Assembly: GCA_028682915.1 (NCBI GenBank)
Contig: JAJRAN010000110.1
Span: 1 to 41,451 of the forward strand
Length of the DNA stretch: 41,451 bases
Reading direction: 5' to 3'
Origin: Methanomassiliicoccales archaeon
GTDB lineage: Archaea > Thermoplasmatota > Thermoplasmata > Methanomassiliicoccales > UBA472
Part shown: one piece after another, positions 22,982 through 31,334 of the stretch
Position numbering within the stretch: position 1 is the first letter of the stretch
How the letters are laid out: each line of letters opens with the position of its first letter
Position numbers and translations under genes: made by a program
The notes under the pieces: generated by a model
What the model was told of the DNA's origin: nothing
Seen by the model: the letters and a program-made list of their open reading frames with translations, nothing else
Databases searched by the model: none

Positions 22982-24760
22982 ATGTCTTTCGAGATGCGCT
23001 GGGACCTGAGCGGCCTGGTCAAGAGCGTGAGCCCGGAAAAGATCAAGGCGGAGTTGGACTCTATGGTCCGAGCGGCCAACGTCATCAGGGACATCTATGC
23101 TGGCCAGGTGAAGGGCATGGACGCGGCCGGGGTCAGGAAGCTCTTGGAGAGCCTGGACTCCTTCTCGCTGGAGTTCGACGGGGTCATGGGCTATTGCAGC
23201 CTCAGGTACGCGGCCGACTCCACCGATGATGTGGCCAAGCAATTGCATGACATGATGCGCAACTCCTGGGTGAAGGCGGGGCAGGCCCTGGCCTTCGCCG
23301 AGGTCGAGCTGGGCCAGCTGCTCCTCGATAGGCCTGATTTGCCTGCCCAGCCCGAGCTCCGCAACTACCGCCACTACCTCGAGCGCACCCTGGCCCGGGC
23401 GCCGCACCTCCTCTCCGAGAAGGAGGAGCAGCTGATAATGGCCAAGGACCGGAACGGAATCGGGTCCTGGAGCCAGCTGCACGGCGACTGGCTGGGCACC
23501 AGGACCTTCCGCCTGCGCATCGATGGCACGGACAGGGACGTGACCTACGGAGAAGCGGTCGGCTACTTCACCTCGCCGGACCGGAAGCTGAGGCGGGGCG
23601 CCTACAGCGCGGTGCTGGAAGGGATCGGGAAGGATGAGATGGTCCTGTCCTCCGCCTTCAGAGCGGTCAGCGCCGACCACCTGACCATGTGCGAATGGCG
23701 CAAATTCCCCGACCCGATCACCCAGAGCCTGCTGGCCAACGACGTGAGCATGGAGTCCATCCAGGTCATGATGCGAGTCGTGGAAAGGAACGCCGGCATC
23801 TACCGCCGCTACCTGCGGGTCAAGGCCAAGCTGCTGGGTCTGGAGAGGCTGGGCGGATGGGACCTGATGGCGCCCCTGCCCTTCGCCAGCAACTCGTCCT
23901 ATGAATGGGAGGACTCCAAGTCCACCGTCACCAAGGCCTACGCCGACTTCGACGCCGAGTTCGGCCGCTGGGTCGGGGAGATGTACTCGCTGAGGAGGAT
24001 CGACGGGGAGGTGCGCAAGGGAAAGACCCCCGGCGCCTTCTGCCACACCTGGATGGCGGGGAAGAGCGCCTTCATCCTGCAGAGCTACAACAACCGCGTG
24101 AACGACGTCTACACCCAGGCCCACGAGCTGGGCCACGCCGTGCACGCCTACCTCTACACCCGGGAGCAGGGCCCGGCCAACTGCGACATCGGCTCCTGCA
24201 TCTCCGAGTGCGGCAGCACCTTCGGCGAGCTGCTGCTGACCGAGAAGCTGCTGGCCGAGGCCAAGGGCAAGGATGACCGCCAGGTCGCCCTGTCCACCAT
24301 ACTGGACGAGCTGGGCATCGCCGTCTTCCTGGTGGGCGCCAGGTACTGGTTCGAGGAGTCGGTGTACAAGGCCATTGAGAAGGAGGAGCTGCTGGACGGC
24401 GAATCGCTGAGCAGGCTCTGGACCTCCTGCCGCGACCGCCTCTTCGCGGATGAGGTGGAGTGGTTGCCGGAGATGCGCTTCGACTGGGCCCGCCCTCCCC
24501 ACTACTACCTTCCCAACTACCGCTTCTACAACTATCCATACATCTTCGCGCAGCTCTTCGTCTTCTCCCTTTACCGGCTGTACAAGGAGCAGGGCAAGGC
24601 CTTCGTGCCCAAGCTCCGGGTGCTCCTGGCCGCGGGCTCCTCCCGTTCCCCCGCGGAGCTGGGAAGGGAGCTGGGCTTCGACATAAACTCGGAGGAGTTC
24701 TGGCAGAAGGGGATGCTCCAGGCCGAGGAATTCCTGCGCATGCTGGAAGAGACCTTGTGA
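22982..24760 (+). CDS. pepF: Oligoendopeptidase F-type M3 metallopeptidase
   Basis: A 592-residue M3B peptidase that degrades short peptides in the cytoplasm. The zinc site is HELGHAVH (H381, E382, H385), and the third ligand lies in SCISECGSTFGELL about 25 residues on. The N-terminal helical half and the Y-rich region PHYYLPNYRFYNYPYIFAQL match PepF. An in-frame GTG at 22958 lacks a ribosome site; ATG 22982 is preceded by GGTGAT and begins MSFEMRWDLSGL, a usual family start. A short inverted repeat (CACAG 22846-22850 with CTGTG 22859-22863) lies upstream. Confidence 0.93.
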   Translation: MSFEMRWDLSGLVKSVSPEKIKAELDSMVRAANVIRDIYAGQVKGMDAAGVRKLLESLDSFSLEFDGVMGYCSLRYAADSTDDVAKQLHDMMRNSWVKAGQALAFAEVELGQLLLDRPDLPAQPELRNYRHYLERTLARAPHLLSEKEEQLIMAKDRNGIGSWSQLHGDWLGTRTFRLRIDGTDRDVTYGEAVGYFTSPDRKLRRGAYSAVLEGIGKDEMVLSSAFRAVSADHLTMCEWRKFPDPITQSLLANDVSMESIQVMMRVVERNAGIYRRYLRVKAKLLGLERLGGWDLMAPLPFASNSSYEWEDSKSTVTKAYADFDAEFGRWVGEMYSLRRIDGEVRKGKTPGAFCHTWMAGKSAFILQSYNNRVNDVYTQAHELGHAVHAYLYTREQGPANCDIGSCISECGSTFGELLLTEKLLAEAKGKDDRQVALSTILDELGIAVFLVGARYWFEESVYKAIEKEELLDGESLSRLWTSCRDRLFADEVEWLPEMRFDWARPPHYYLPNYRFYNYPYIFAQLFVFSLYRLYKEQGKAFVPKLRVLLAAGSSRSPAELGRELGFDINSEEFWQKGMLQAEEFLRMLEETL

Positions 24761-24825
24761 CCATCGGAAGGAACTTCCGAGCGAGCCATTCCCGGGCTAG
24801 ATGAAAGGGCCTCAGGCGAGAAACA

Positions 24826-24833
24826 TTTATTAG
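24826..24833 (+). promoter_or_regulatory. Box A of the tRNA-His gene
   Basis: TTTATTAG lies about 27 bases before the mature tRNA 5' end, the normal archaeal distance. A perfect 5-base stem GATGC (24838-24842) with GCATC (24848-24852) falls between the box and the tRNA. Confidence 0.5.
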
Positions 24834-24859
24834 CGAAGATGCTTTGAGCATCCCGAAAT

Positions 24860-24934
24860 GGCCGGGATGGGGTAGCCTGGTTATCCTGTGGGACTGTGGA
24901 TCCCTAGACCCGAGTTCAAATCTCGGTCCCGGCC
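24860..24934 (+). tRNA. tRNA-His (anticodon GTG), G-1 encoded
   Basis: Acceptor GCCGGGA (24861-24867) pairs with TCCCGGC (24927-24933). The anticodon loop CTGTGGA carries GTG, closed by GGGA/TCCC. The T arm is CCGAG-TTCAAAT-CTCGG. The extra 5' G at 24860 opposite C73 (24934) is the identity element of histidine tRNA and is present in the gene. CCA is not encoded. Base 27 and base 43 are both T, a U-U mismatch at the top of the anticodon stem. No intron. The last 19 bases overlap, on the other strand, the 3' end of the 7TM-DUF835 gene. Confidence 0.95.
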
Positions 24935-26130
24935 CCTTTCCCTTCTACGACCTGGAAATCGCGCACCAGCATGGCCAGCCCCTTCTTGGACATGACCTCC
25001 GGGTCCAGGGTCGTTATGAGCAGGCCCTTGGTCACCACCACCTCGTCGTCGAGGGCGTAGAGCATCTTGAGCACGTTCTCCAGGGAGTTGTTGGCCAGGA
25101 GACATTCCACCCCATCGACCAAAACCACGGCCCCCTCATGCTGGTGGAGGAAGTCGGCGATCGACACCTGCAAGATAGATAGGCTCGCGGGGTCAACGCG
25201 CTTCTCCCCCGGCTGCTTCGCCAGCCAGATCACGGCGGAGTTCTGGAGGCGGTACCTCTCCCTGAGGACGTCAGGATGGTCGCTGCTGATGACCACCCCC
25301 ACCGAGCCGGCCGCCACCTCGTTCTCGAAGGCGGCGAAGGCCCTCTCCCCCTTCTTCTCGAGGAAGAGCAGGCTCGTCCCGTACTCGAACCTCCGGGCCG
25401 CCAGCGAGCTCGAGACCGCGGACTTTCCATTGTCCTGGACCTTGATGGTGAACAGCCGGTAGCGGCGCACGGCATGGGCCATTATCACTGCGGCGATGAA
25501 GAAGCCCGGGGAGAGTATGGGGGGCAGGTCCAACGTGGTCTGGTCAAGGATCGCGTAGATAATGGTGTAAACGATAGGGGTCGTGGTGGCGACGGCCACG
25601 ATGACTATCCGCGTCCGCGAGTTCTTGTCGCTCGTCCTCCTATAGACATCCGCCAGCATGGCGTCAGCGGCGAGAGTGTAGAGGAGGATCAGCGCTCCGC
25701 AAATCCACAGGGCCAAGGAGCCCTCCACCCCCCAGCCGTAGGAGGTGTGCGCCACGTCGTCCTCCTGGAGCAGCAGCGCCGGTGCCAGCGCGGTCGCGCT
25801 CACCACCAGGAAATATAGCCACCACCGGTCCCTGAACCACCCGCTGGAGCTCTCGTAGGGAAGGAAGGTGGCGAGATAGAGGAGCGCGCCCATCTCCAGG
25901 ACCAGGACGAAGAGCAGCAGGCGGGCGAGCGCGGTCGCCTGCGCCTGGTCTGCCGCGTTCATGAAGAAGAAGTCGGTGCATCCCCCCACGAACAAGAGGA
26001 TCATGACGAGGAAGAACGCCCTGGTAGCGTCCGCCCTGGGATTGGCGTGAAGGACGAAGAGGCCCAGGCCTAGGGCGAAGGCGGCCAGCGCCAATGACAC
26101 CAGGGACCAGGTCTCGTGGCCGGAGAGCAT
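24916..26130 (-). CDS. Seven-helix membrane protein with a C-terminal DUF835 domain
   Basis: A 404-residue protein. The first 225 residues contain about seven hydrophobic helices, laid out like the 7TM sensor region found at the N-terminus of some histidine kinases (starting WSLVSLALAAFALGLGLFVL). After the linker, residues 245-390 match DUF835, a domain frequent in Thermoplasmatota that resembles a RecA-like or receiver-like output. VVISSDHPDVLRERY and VVLVDGVECLLANN are its recognisable parts. A membrane signalling role is likely, the signal unknown. The start is near-leaderless, with TATA-like TTGATATAC about 27 bases upstream. Its last codons and stop are antisense to the T arm of tRNA-His. 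Confidence 0.8.
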   Translation of the reverse strand: MLSGHETWSLVSLALAAFALGLGLFVLHANPRADATRAFFLVMILLFVGGCTDFFFMNAADQAQATALARLLLFVLVLEMGALLYLATFLPYESSSGWFRDRWWLYFLVVSATALAPALLLQEDDVAHTSYGWGVEGSLALWICGALILLYTLAADAMLADVYRRTSDKNSRTRIVIVAVATTTPIVYTIIYAILDQTTLDLPPILSPGFFIAAVIMAHAVRRYRLFTIKVQDNGKSAVSSSLAARRFEYGTSLLFLEKKGERAFAAFENEVAAGSVGVVISSDHPDVLRERYRLQNSAVIWLAKQPGEKRVDPASLSILQVSIADFLHQHEGAVVLVDGVECLLANNSLENVLKMLYALDDEVVVTKGLLITTLDPEVMSKKGLAMLVRDFQVVEGKGAGTEI

Positions 26131-26220
26131 CCTTTTCCACTTCGACGTGGACGTATATCAATCCTTATCCGTCAATTGCGGATTTTGATTCTGAGGGACT
26201 GGTCGACCTTCCGTCAAGTT

Positions 26221-26236
26221 TTATCTAGCGAGATAA
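26221..26236. promoter_or_regulatory. Perfect dyad overlapping the rtcB TATA box
   Basis: TTATCTAGCGAGATAA has 6-base perfect arms and a 4-base spacer. The first arm belongs to the TATA-like TTTTATCT (26219-26226), about 40 bases before the rtcB start. A protein bound here would cover the core promoter. Confidence 0.45.
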
Positions 26237-26261
26237 TGATTGGTCAGTCGGTGCGAGCCCG

Positions 26262-27716
26262 ATGACTTGGAACGGCCCTCTGAACAAGATCGACGACTAT
26301 CGATGGGAGATACCGCAGACCTACAAGAAGTGCATGCGCACCTCCGCGGTCATCTTCGCCGACCAGAAGATGATCCAGCATATCCGGGACGACAACGCAC
26401 CGGAGCAGGCGGCTAACGTCGCCTGCCTTCCTGGCATCGTGGGCAAGTCCCTGGCCATGCCCGACATCCACTGGGGCTATGGGTTCCCGATAGGCGGCGT
26501 CGCCGCCATGGATGCGGAGGAGGGCGTCATCTCTCCTGGCGGAATTGGATTCGATATAAATTGCGGGGTCCGCCTCATCCGCACGAACCTCACCAAACAG
26601 GAGGTCAAGCCCCGCATCAAGGAGCTGATCGGGCTTCTCTTCGACAACGTCCCCGCGGGAGTGGGGTCCGAGGGGGTGACCGACGTAGCAGCGAATCAGA
26701 TCGATGAGATACTCACCGAGGGCGCGGAATGGGCCGTCCGCAACGGCTACGGCTGGGAGGAGGACCTGGAGGCGACGGAGGAGGGCGGCCGGATGAAGAG
26801 CGCCGACCCCTCGAAGGTCAGCCGCAAGGCCAAGGAGCGCGGCATCCCCCAGGTAGGGTCGTTGGGCTCCGGCAACCACTTCCTGGAGGTGGACGAGGTG
26901 GACGAGATCTATGACCTGGAGGCGGCCAAGGCCTTCGGCATCGGGGAGAAGGGGCTGGTCACGGTGACCATCCACTGCGGCTCGAGAGGCTGCGGCCACC
27001 AGATTGCCACCGATTACCTGCAGGTGATGGAGCGCCACATCCGGGACACCAACCTACAACTGCCCGACCGGCAGCTGGCCTGCGCCGGGGTGCACACCAA
27101 GCCGGGGCAGGACTACTTCGCGGCCATGGGCTGCGGGGCCAACTTCGCCTGGGCCAACCGGCAGATGATCCTCCACTGGGTAAGGCAGAGCTTCGAGATG
27201 AGCTTCAGGCGCTCCGCCGAGGAGATGGGCATGAATCAGGTGTATGACGTCGCGCACAACATCGCCAAGGTGGAGGAGTACGAGGTCGAGGGGAAGAGGA
27301 GGAAGGTGTATGTGCACCGCAAGGGCGCCACCCGCTCCTTCCCCAAGGACCATCCAGACGTGCCGAGCAAGTACCGTTCTGTGGGGCAGCCCGTGATCAT
27401 CCCCGGGGACATGGGCGCGGGCTCGTACGTGCTCATCGGCACCGAGCGGGTGATGAAGGAGGCTTTCGGCTCCACGTGCCATGGGGCTGGCAGGATGATG
27501 TCACGCGCCTCCGCGACCCGCAAGTACAGCGTCAACGAGATCCGGCAAGAGCTCGAAGCAAAGGGAGTGCACATCAAGGCCAGCACCAAGGACGGCATCT
27601 TGGAGGAAGCGCCGGGAGCCTACAAGGACATCGACGACGTGATCAACGTGGTCAAGGGCGCGGGGCTCTCAAAACCAGTCGCCAGGCTGCGGCCGATCGG
27701 CGTGATGAAGGGTTGA
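26262..27716 (+). CDS. rtcB: RNA-splicing ligase RtcB
   Basis: A 484-residue RtcB, the GTP- and manganese-dependent ligase that joins 2',3'-cyclic phosphate (or 3'-phosphate) and 5'-OH RNA ends in tRNA splicing and RNA repair. Metal ligands are seen in DINCGVRL (C101), GSGNHFLE (H206), IHCGSRGCGH (H238) and VAHNIAK (H332). The guanylylated histidine is H407 in CHGAGRMMS. All are offset by 3-4 from the Pyrococcus positions. The GAGSYVLIG and HRKGATRSFP segments complete the GTP pocket. The neighbouring tRNA-His has no intron, so the linkage is probably incidental. Confidence 0.97.
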   Translation: MTWNGPLNKIDDYRWEIPQTYKKCMRTSAVIFADQKMIQHIRDDNAPEQAANVACLPGIVGKSLAMPDIHWGYGFPIGGVAAMDAEEGVISPGGIGFDINCGVRLIRTNLTKQEVKPRIKELIGLLFDNVPAGVGSEGVTDVAANQIDEILTEGAEWAVRNGYGWEEDLEATEEGGRMKSADPSKVSRKAKERGIPQVGSLGSGNHFLEVDEVDEIYDLEAAKAFGIGEKGLVTVTIHCGSRGCGHQIATDYLQVMERHIRDTNLQLPDRQLACAGVHTKPGQDYFAAMGCGANFAWANRQMILHWVRQSFEMSFRRSAEEMGMNQVYDVAHNIAKVEEYEVEGKRRKVYVHRKGATRSFPKDHPDVPSKYRSVGQPVIIPGDMGAGSYVLIGTERVMKEAFGSTCHGAGRMMSRASATRKYSVNEIRQELEAKGVHIKASTKDGILEEAPGAYKDIDDVINVVKGAGLSKPVARLRPIGVMKG

Positions 27717-27738
27717 TGACCTTCCTAAATTGAGACAG

Positions 27739-28920
27739 CTAGGCCTTGAGATAGTGCTTGAGGATTAGCTGCATCTTCCTCTCGTACTCTTCCTCGGAAA
27801 TCTCCCCTCTAGCAAGACGCAAAGATAGCACCTTGGCCGGGTCATCGGTGCTGTCTTGGGCCTGTTCCTTCTCCGAGGGTTTGACTGCCTTCTTCCTGGT
27901 CAATGACCAGGTGCAATTCTTATCCCCTTTTGTCATCATGCGGTCATATGCGAACTCGAAATCGGGGCAGATCACCTCGCAGACGCCGTTCATCACCAAT
28001 TCGAACTCCCTGCATGCCAGATTTGGAGAATCCTGGAACGGGCAGACGGTGACCTCCCCCTTCAGCCCTTCCGGCTCGATTTGCGCGTTCAGCTCTCCCT
28101 GCATCACCATGCTCCTCTGACAGATTCCGATGGCCCGAAGCATCCCTTCCTTACCTTCGAGCTCCCCCGTGAGCTCGTTTTCGAGGAAGAGGGCCAGACG
28201 CCTGCCAATCGCCCTTAGCTCAAGCTCGAGGCCGGCCAGCATCTCCTCCTCCACCCCCATGTCCCTGGCGACAGACAGGATGTAGATGATCACGTACATC
28301 ATCGTCTGGTCGCCGAGGTACAATTTCTCATCCTCGGTCAGCTCCAGCCGCGGCATCACTTTGACGAGGCGCCCCAAGTCCTCGAAGTCCCCCTTGCCTC
28401 CCTTCCTCCGGACGATGTAACGGCAACGGCCATCGCCATTGGCCAGATGATGGGTGAATATGTACTCAAAATCGGGGTTCACCGATCGGCAGACGGCCTC
28501 GGCGCCGAAATGAGATATGGATATGCATATCTCCGGCCTGGCCCTAGACAAGGGGCAGGAATAATGTTCGAACACCACGCCCCTCTCGTGGACCTCCGGC
28601 GGCGAATAGTTCTCATGGGAGATGCAGGCGTGAATCCAATACATTGGCAGCATGACCTCCTCAGGCCCGTTGCCTTCGAACCCGAGACGGTTCCTGGCAT
28701 TCGTCGCTATCGCCGTCCCGGAATAGATGGCTAATTTCCCGATTTCGGAGATCACCTTATCCGAGGGGATCAGCTCCAGGAGCTGATCGAAGCTCTTGGT
28801 GCCCAGCTCGGAGATCAAAAGCTCGCGAATTTGGAGCTCGAGCACGGTTTCGGATCCCTTCGCGCCATCCTCAGCATCCTTGACCATTTCATTGGATTGA
28901 AGCGGTTCCGACACCTTCAA
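27739..28920 (-). CDS. Protein with a duplicated cysteine-rich domain and C-terminal SHOCT motif
   Basis: A 393-residue soluble protein of unrecognised family. Two copies of a cysteine module are visible. The first is HYSCPLSRARPEICISISHFGAEAVCRSVNPDFEYIF followed by GRCRYIVRRK (about 120-172). The second is VTVCPFQDSPNLACREFELVMNGVCEVICPDFEFAY followed by KNCTWSLTRKK (about 290-345). Each repeats a C-P-x-C-F-x-C-x-PDFE-x-C order. The module resembles the C-terminal half of amino-thiazoline hydrolase-like and methanogen sensor-output domains. The C-terminus (LSLRLARGEISEEEYERKMQLI) is a SHOCT motif. The start is TTG 28920 or ATG 28887; the TATA-like TTAGAATAG favours the latter. It follows the HD gene by 23 bases. 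Confidence 0.7.
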   Translation of the reverse strand: MKVSEPLQSNEMVKDAEDGAKGSETVLELQIRELLISELGTKSFDQLLELIPSDKVISEIGKLAIYSGTAIATNARNRLGFEGNGPEEVMLPMYWIHACISHENYSPPEVHERGVVFEHYSCPLSRARPEICISISHFGAEAVCRSVNPDFEYIFTHHLANGDGRCRYIVRRKGGKGDFEDLGRLVKVMPRLELTEDEKLYLGDQTMMYVIIYILSVARDMGVEEEMLAGLELELRAIGRRLALFLENELTGELEGKEGMLRAIGICQRSMVMQGELNAQIEPEGLKGEVTVCPFQDSPNLACREFELVMNGVCEVICPDFEFAYDRMMTKGDKNCTWSLTRKKAVKPSEKEQAQDSTDDPAKVLSLRLARGEISEEEYERKMQLILKHYLKA

Positions 28921-28943
28921 TCTATTCTAACTCGATCTCGAAA

Positions 28944-30257
28944 TCAATCCTGAATGACCTTTGCCGCCGCTCTAGCCACTTCCGCCTTGTACCTCTCGGG
29001 GCAGGAGACCATGATGGCCCAGTCGAAGACCGAGCGCGACTGCAGCGCCTTGGCCAGGGGGCTGTGGCGCGACAGCGGCCTCACCCTGTCCTCGTCGAGG
29101 ATGGGCACCTCGGTCTTGCCTATGCGCGGTTCGGAGATCAGCAGCTCCCTCGAAGGCATGTCCAGCACCACCTCTGAGGGATGCACCCCCGCCCTGAGGG
29201 CGATCTCCTCCTCCGCCTCCTTGCGTGCGCGATAGGGGATGAGCTGCATCAACCGCTCCATCTGCCCCTCGGCCATGTCCATCATGGTGAGGGAGAAGCA
29301 CCTCTTGTAGAGCTCCCGGTACTGGAGCTGGATCATTATCCTCCCGGGATAGCCACCCTGCTCGATGAGCTTCTCGGTCAGGCTGGCGTCGTTGTCGGTG
29401 TGGATGTCGCGGATGACCTTGGCATCGGCCATCTCCACCGCCTTGCACAGCATCATCTCCGCGATCCTGACCGTCTTGTGGAAGTAGACCGAGGAGTACA
29501 TCAGGGCGCGCGCCACCAGCAGGCCCTCGACCGCCACCACGCCCCCCTTGTGCACGACCAGATCGCCATGGTAAACGTCGATGGTCTGCAGCAGCCTGTC
29601 CAGGTCGATGGTGCCGTGCGCCACCCCGGTGTAATGCGCGTCCCTAAGAAGATAGTCCATCTGGTCGGCGTCCACCGGGCCGTGGATCATCTGATGCAGG
29701 TAGTTGCGCTGGCCGAAGTGCGCCTGCCCCTCCTCCACGTCCAGCACGCTCTGTCCCGGGACCTCGGGGCCGACCGGCGATACCACCAGCCCGGCCACCC
29801 TCTCCGGGGAGATCCCCTCCTCCTCCAGGACCTCCTGCACGCTGGAGGTGTCCTGCAGGAGCCTGGCCTCGTTCGGGGTGATGGAGCGGAGCTCGCCCTT
29901 GATCATCGAGCGGGAGAGGTCGACGTGGTCCACGCCCAGGCGGTCGGCCATGACCTCCTCCAGGGTGTGCGAGAAGGGCGGATGGCCGAGGTCGTGCAGC
30001 AAGGCCGCCGCCAGGACCTCGTCCCTCTCCTCCGGCTTCAGGCGCAGCGCGTCCGCCATCTTGGAGGCGATGAAGAACGTCCCCAGGGAATGCTCCAACC
30101 GAGTATGGTTCGCGCCCGGGAAGACCAGGTGGGCGAGGCCCAGCTGATGCACCCCGTGCAGCCTCTGCATCTCCGGACGGCCCAGCAGCCGCAGGAAGAC
30201 GCCCTCGACCTTCACGCTGCCATGAACGCTGTCATGGATGACCTTGAAGCCTGGCAC
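28944..30257 (-). CDS. HD-domain phosphohydrolase (SAMHD1/dGTPase-like, COG1078)
   Basis: A 437-residue HD-superfamily hydrolase. The start KVIHDSVHGSVKVEGVFLRLL is typical of COG1078. The metal site includes HTRLEHSLG (H51, H56), ALLHDLGHPPFSH (H88, D89) and DADQMDYLLRDAHYTG. Relatives hydrolyse dNTPs to nucleosides and triphosphate. The start is GTG 30257; a TATA box at 30279-30287 predicts a leaderless transcript. Confidence 0.9.
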   Translation of the reverse strand: MPGFKVIHDSVHGSVKVEGVFLRLLGRPEMQRLHGVHQLGLAHLVFPGANHTRLEHSLGTFFIASKMADALRLKPEERDEVLAAALLHDLGHPPFSHTLEEVMADRLGVDHVDLSRSMIKGELRSITPNEARLLQDTSSVQEVLEEEGISPERVAGLVVSPVGPEVPGQSVLDVEEGQAHFGQRNYLHQMIHGPVDADQMDYLLRDAHYTGVAHGTIDLDRLLQTIDVYHGDLVVHKGGVVAVEGLLVARALMYSSVYFHKTVRIAEMMLCKAVEMADAKVIRDIHTDNDASLTEKLIEQGGYPGRIMIQLQYRELYKRCFSLTMMDMAEGQMERLMQLIPYRARKEAEEEIALRAGVHPSEVVLDMPSRELLISEPRIGKTEVPILDEDRVRPLSRHSPLAKALQSRSVFDWAIMVSCPERYKAEVARAAAKVIQD

Positions 30258-30278
30258 TGGAACAAAATATGCTCGCGG

Positions 30279-30287
30279 CTATAAAAT
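30279..30287 (-). promoter_or_regulatory. TATA box of the HD hydrolase gene
   Basis: The minus strand reads ATTTTATAG. A start about 25 bases downstream coincides with the GTG at 30257. Confidence 0.5.
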
Positions 30288-30323
30288 ATTGATTGATAAA
30301 GGGAATATGGAAAGATTGGGGGC

Positions 30324-30704
30324 CTACGCGAAGCCGCCCTTGATCTTGTGCCTGTCGATCTTCAGACCGTTCGGGGCCACGATTATCAGGTTGTGGCCGA
30401 TCGCCGCCACGTCCCCGTTGGTGTCCCTGGCCACCGCCTTCAGCTCGTTGGTGATCCTCTTCAGCGTGAGCTCGTCGTTGGCGATAGCCGAATAATCGAT
30501 GAGGACTATGTTGCCGGAGTAGGCCGGCTGCACCACCGGGTTAAGGTCCTCGTAGCGGTAGATCTCGGCGATCTTGATCATTCCCTTTCCGCCCAGCGGA
30601 TTCTCCTCGTCGAAGTTCAGCTGCCCTAGGTCGATGTACTGGTCGGCCTCGACGGCCTGAACGTCCTCCTTGCTCCGAATAAAAGGCTTCTTCAGCAGCG
30701 ACAT
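30324..30704 (-). CDS. sepF: Cell division protein SepF
   Basis: A 126-residue SepF, the FtsZ membrane anchor of most archaea with FtsZ. After a short N-terminal region the compact SepF fold runs from about residue 40, with the segments IAEIYRYEDLNPV and GNIVLIDYSAI. These are followed by LTLKRITNELKAVARDTNGDVAAIGHNLIIVAPNGLKI. The membrane-binding N-terminal helix is short (MSLLKKPFIRSK). ATG 30704 has a TATA box on the minus strand (TTTAAATA, 30737-30744) about 35 bases upstream. ftsZ is not in the window. Confidence 0.9.
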   Translation of the reverse strand: MSLLKKPFIRSKEDVQAVEADQYIDLGQLNFDEENPLGGKGMIKIAEIYRYEDLNPVVQPAYSGNIVLIDYSAIANDELTLKRITNELKAVARDTNGDVAAIGHNLIIVAPNGLKIDRHKIKGGFA

Positions 30705-30736
30705 GCCATCCCTCTGTGTTGGTATCTTTTGCTCAG

Positions 30737-30744
30737 TATTTAAA
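30737..30744 (-). promoter_or_regulatory. TATA box of sepF
   Basis: The minus strand reads CTTTAAATAC. It predicts a start near 30714 and a 10-base leader. Confidence 0.5.
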
Positions 30745-30808
30745 GTTTTGATGATGTGGCTATGCTCATAAAATCGCTTAATCGGGTGGAAGGTCCGTCG
30801 CTCGAGCG

Positions 30809-31303
30809 CTAGTCCTCTTCCAACTTCCAGAGCTTGTCACCGACGAAGAGCAGGCTCTTGATGGCCTTGCCCGGCTTCTTGGATGCCATCTCCGCTCCGG
30901 TGACCAGGGCCTGGCCCACCGCCAAAGGCTTCCTGTTCCTCTCGTCCCTAATCCAGACCATGTCCCCTGGTCGGATGCCCTCGTCCGCCTCGACTATCCC
31001 CGGGCCCATGATGTCCGCGCCGTTGATGACGAAGCGGATCGCGCCCATGTCCACCGTGACGAAGGATCTCGTGGCCGGGTACTTCAGGAGGCCGCGGACG
31101 GTGAGGAAAGCTTGGCCTTGAATAATGAAGGCGTCGATCTCGCCATTCACGAAGACCAGGTACATGTCCGAGCTCTCCGCCTGGTCCACCGTGTCCTCGA
31201 GGGTGAAGACCTGCACGCCCACCTTGGAGGATATCTCCTCGCTCAAGGCGCGTAACTCCTTCTCGCGCAGACGCTTCCTCTTCCTTACCCTGAGCTCGGA
31301 CAT
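30809..31303 (-). CDS. PUA-domain RNA-binding protein (MCT-1/Tma20-like, COG2016)
   Basis: A 164-residue archaeal PUA protein. Residues 1-70 match the N-terminal domain of the MCT-1/eIF2D group, starting with a basic helix RVRKRKRLREKELRALSEE. Residues about 75-155 form the PUA domain, with MGAIRFVINGADIMGPGIVEAD and the GDMVWIRDERNRKPLAVGQAL core. Eukaryotic relatives act in translation re-initiation and ribosome recycling; PUA domains bind structured RNA. It follows the zinc-ribbon gene by 31 bases on the same strand, so the two probably share a transcript. Confidence 0.88.
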   Translation of the reverse strand: MSELRVRKRKRLREKELRALSEEISSKVGVQVFTLEDTVDQAESSDMYLVFVNGEIDAFIIQGQAFLTVRGLLKYPATRSFVTVDMGAIRFVINGADIMGPGIVEADEGIRPGDMVWIRDERNRKPLAVGQALVTGAEMASKKPGKAIKSLLFVGDKLWKLEED

Positions 31304-31334
31304 CTCGCTCTACCTGCAAAAACGAAGTGCTTTC

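Noticed and set aside
22961-24502. 513-codon open minus-strand frame
   Set aside because: Antisense to pepF, whose HELGH motif fixes the coding strand.
24860-27716. tRNA-His and rtcB as a functional splicing unit
   Set aside because: The tRNA has no intron and the genes are separated by an unrelated convergent membrane-protein gene.
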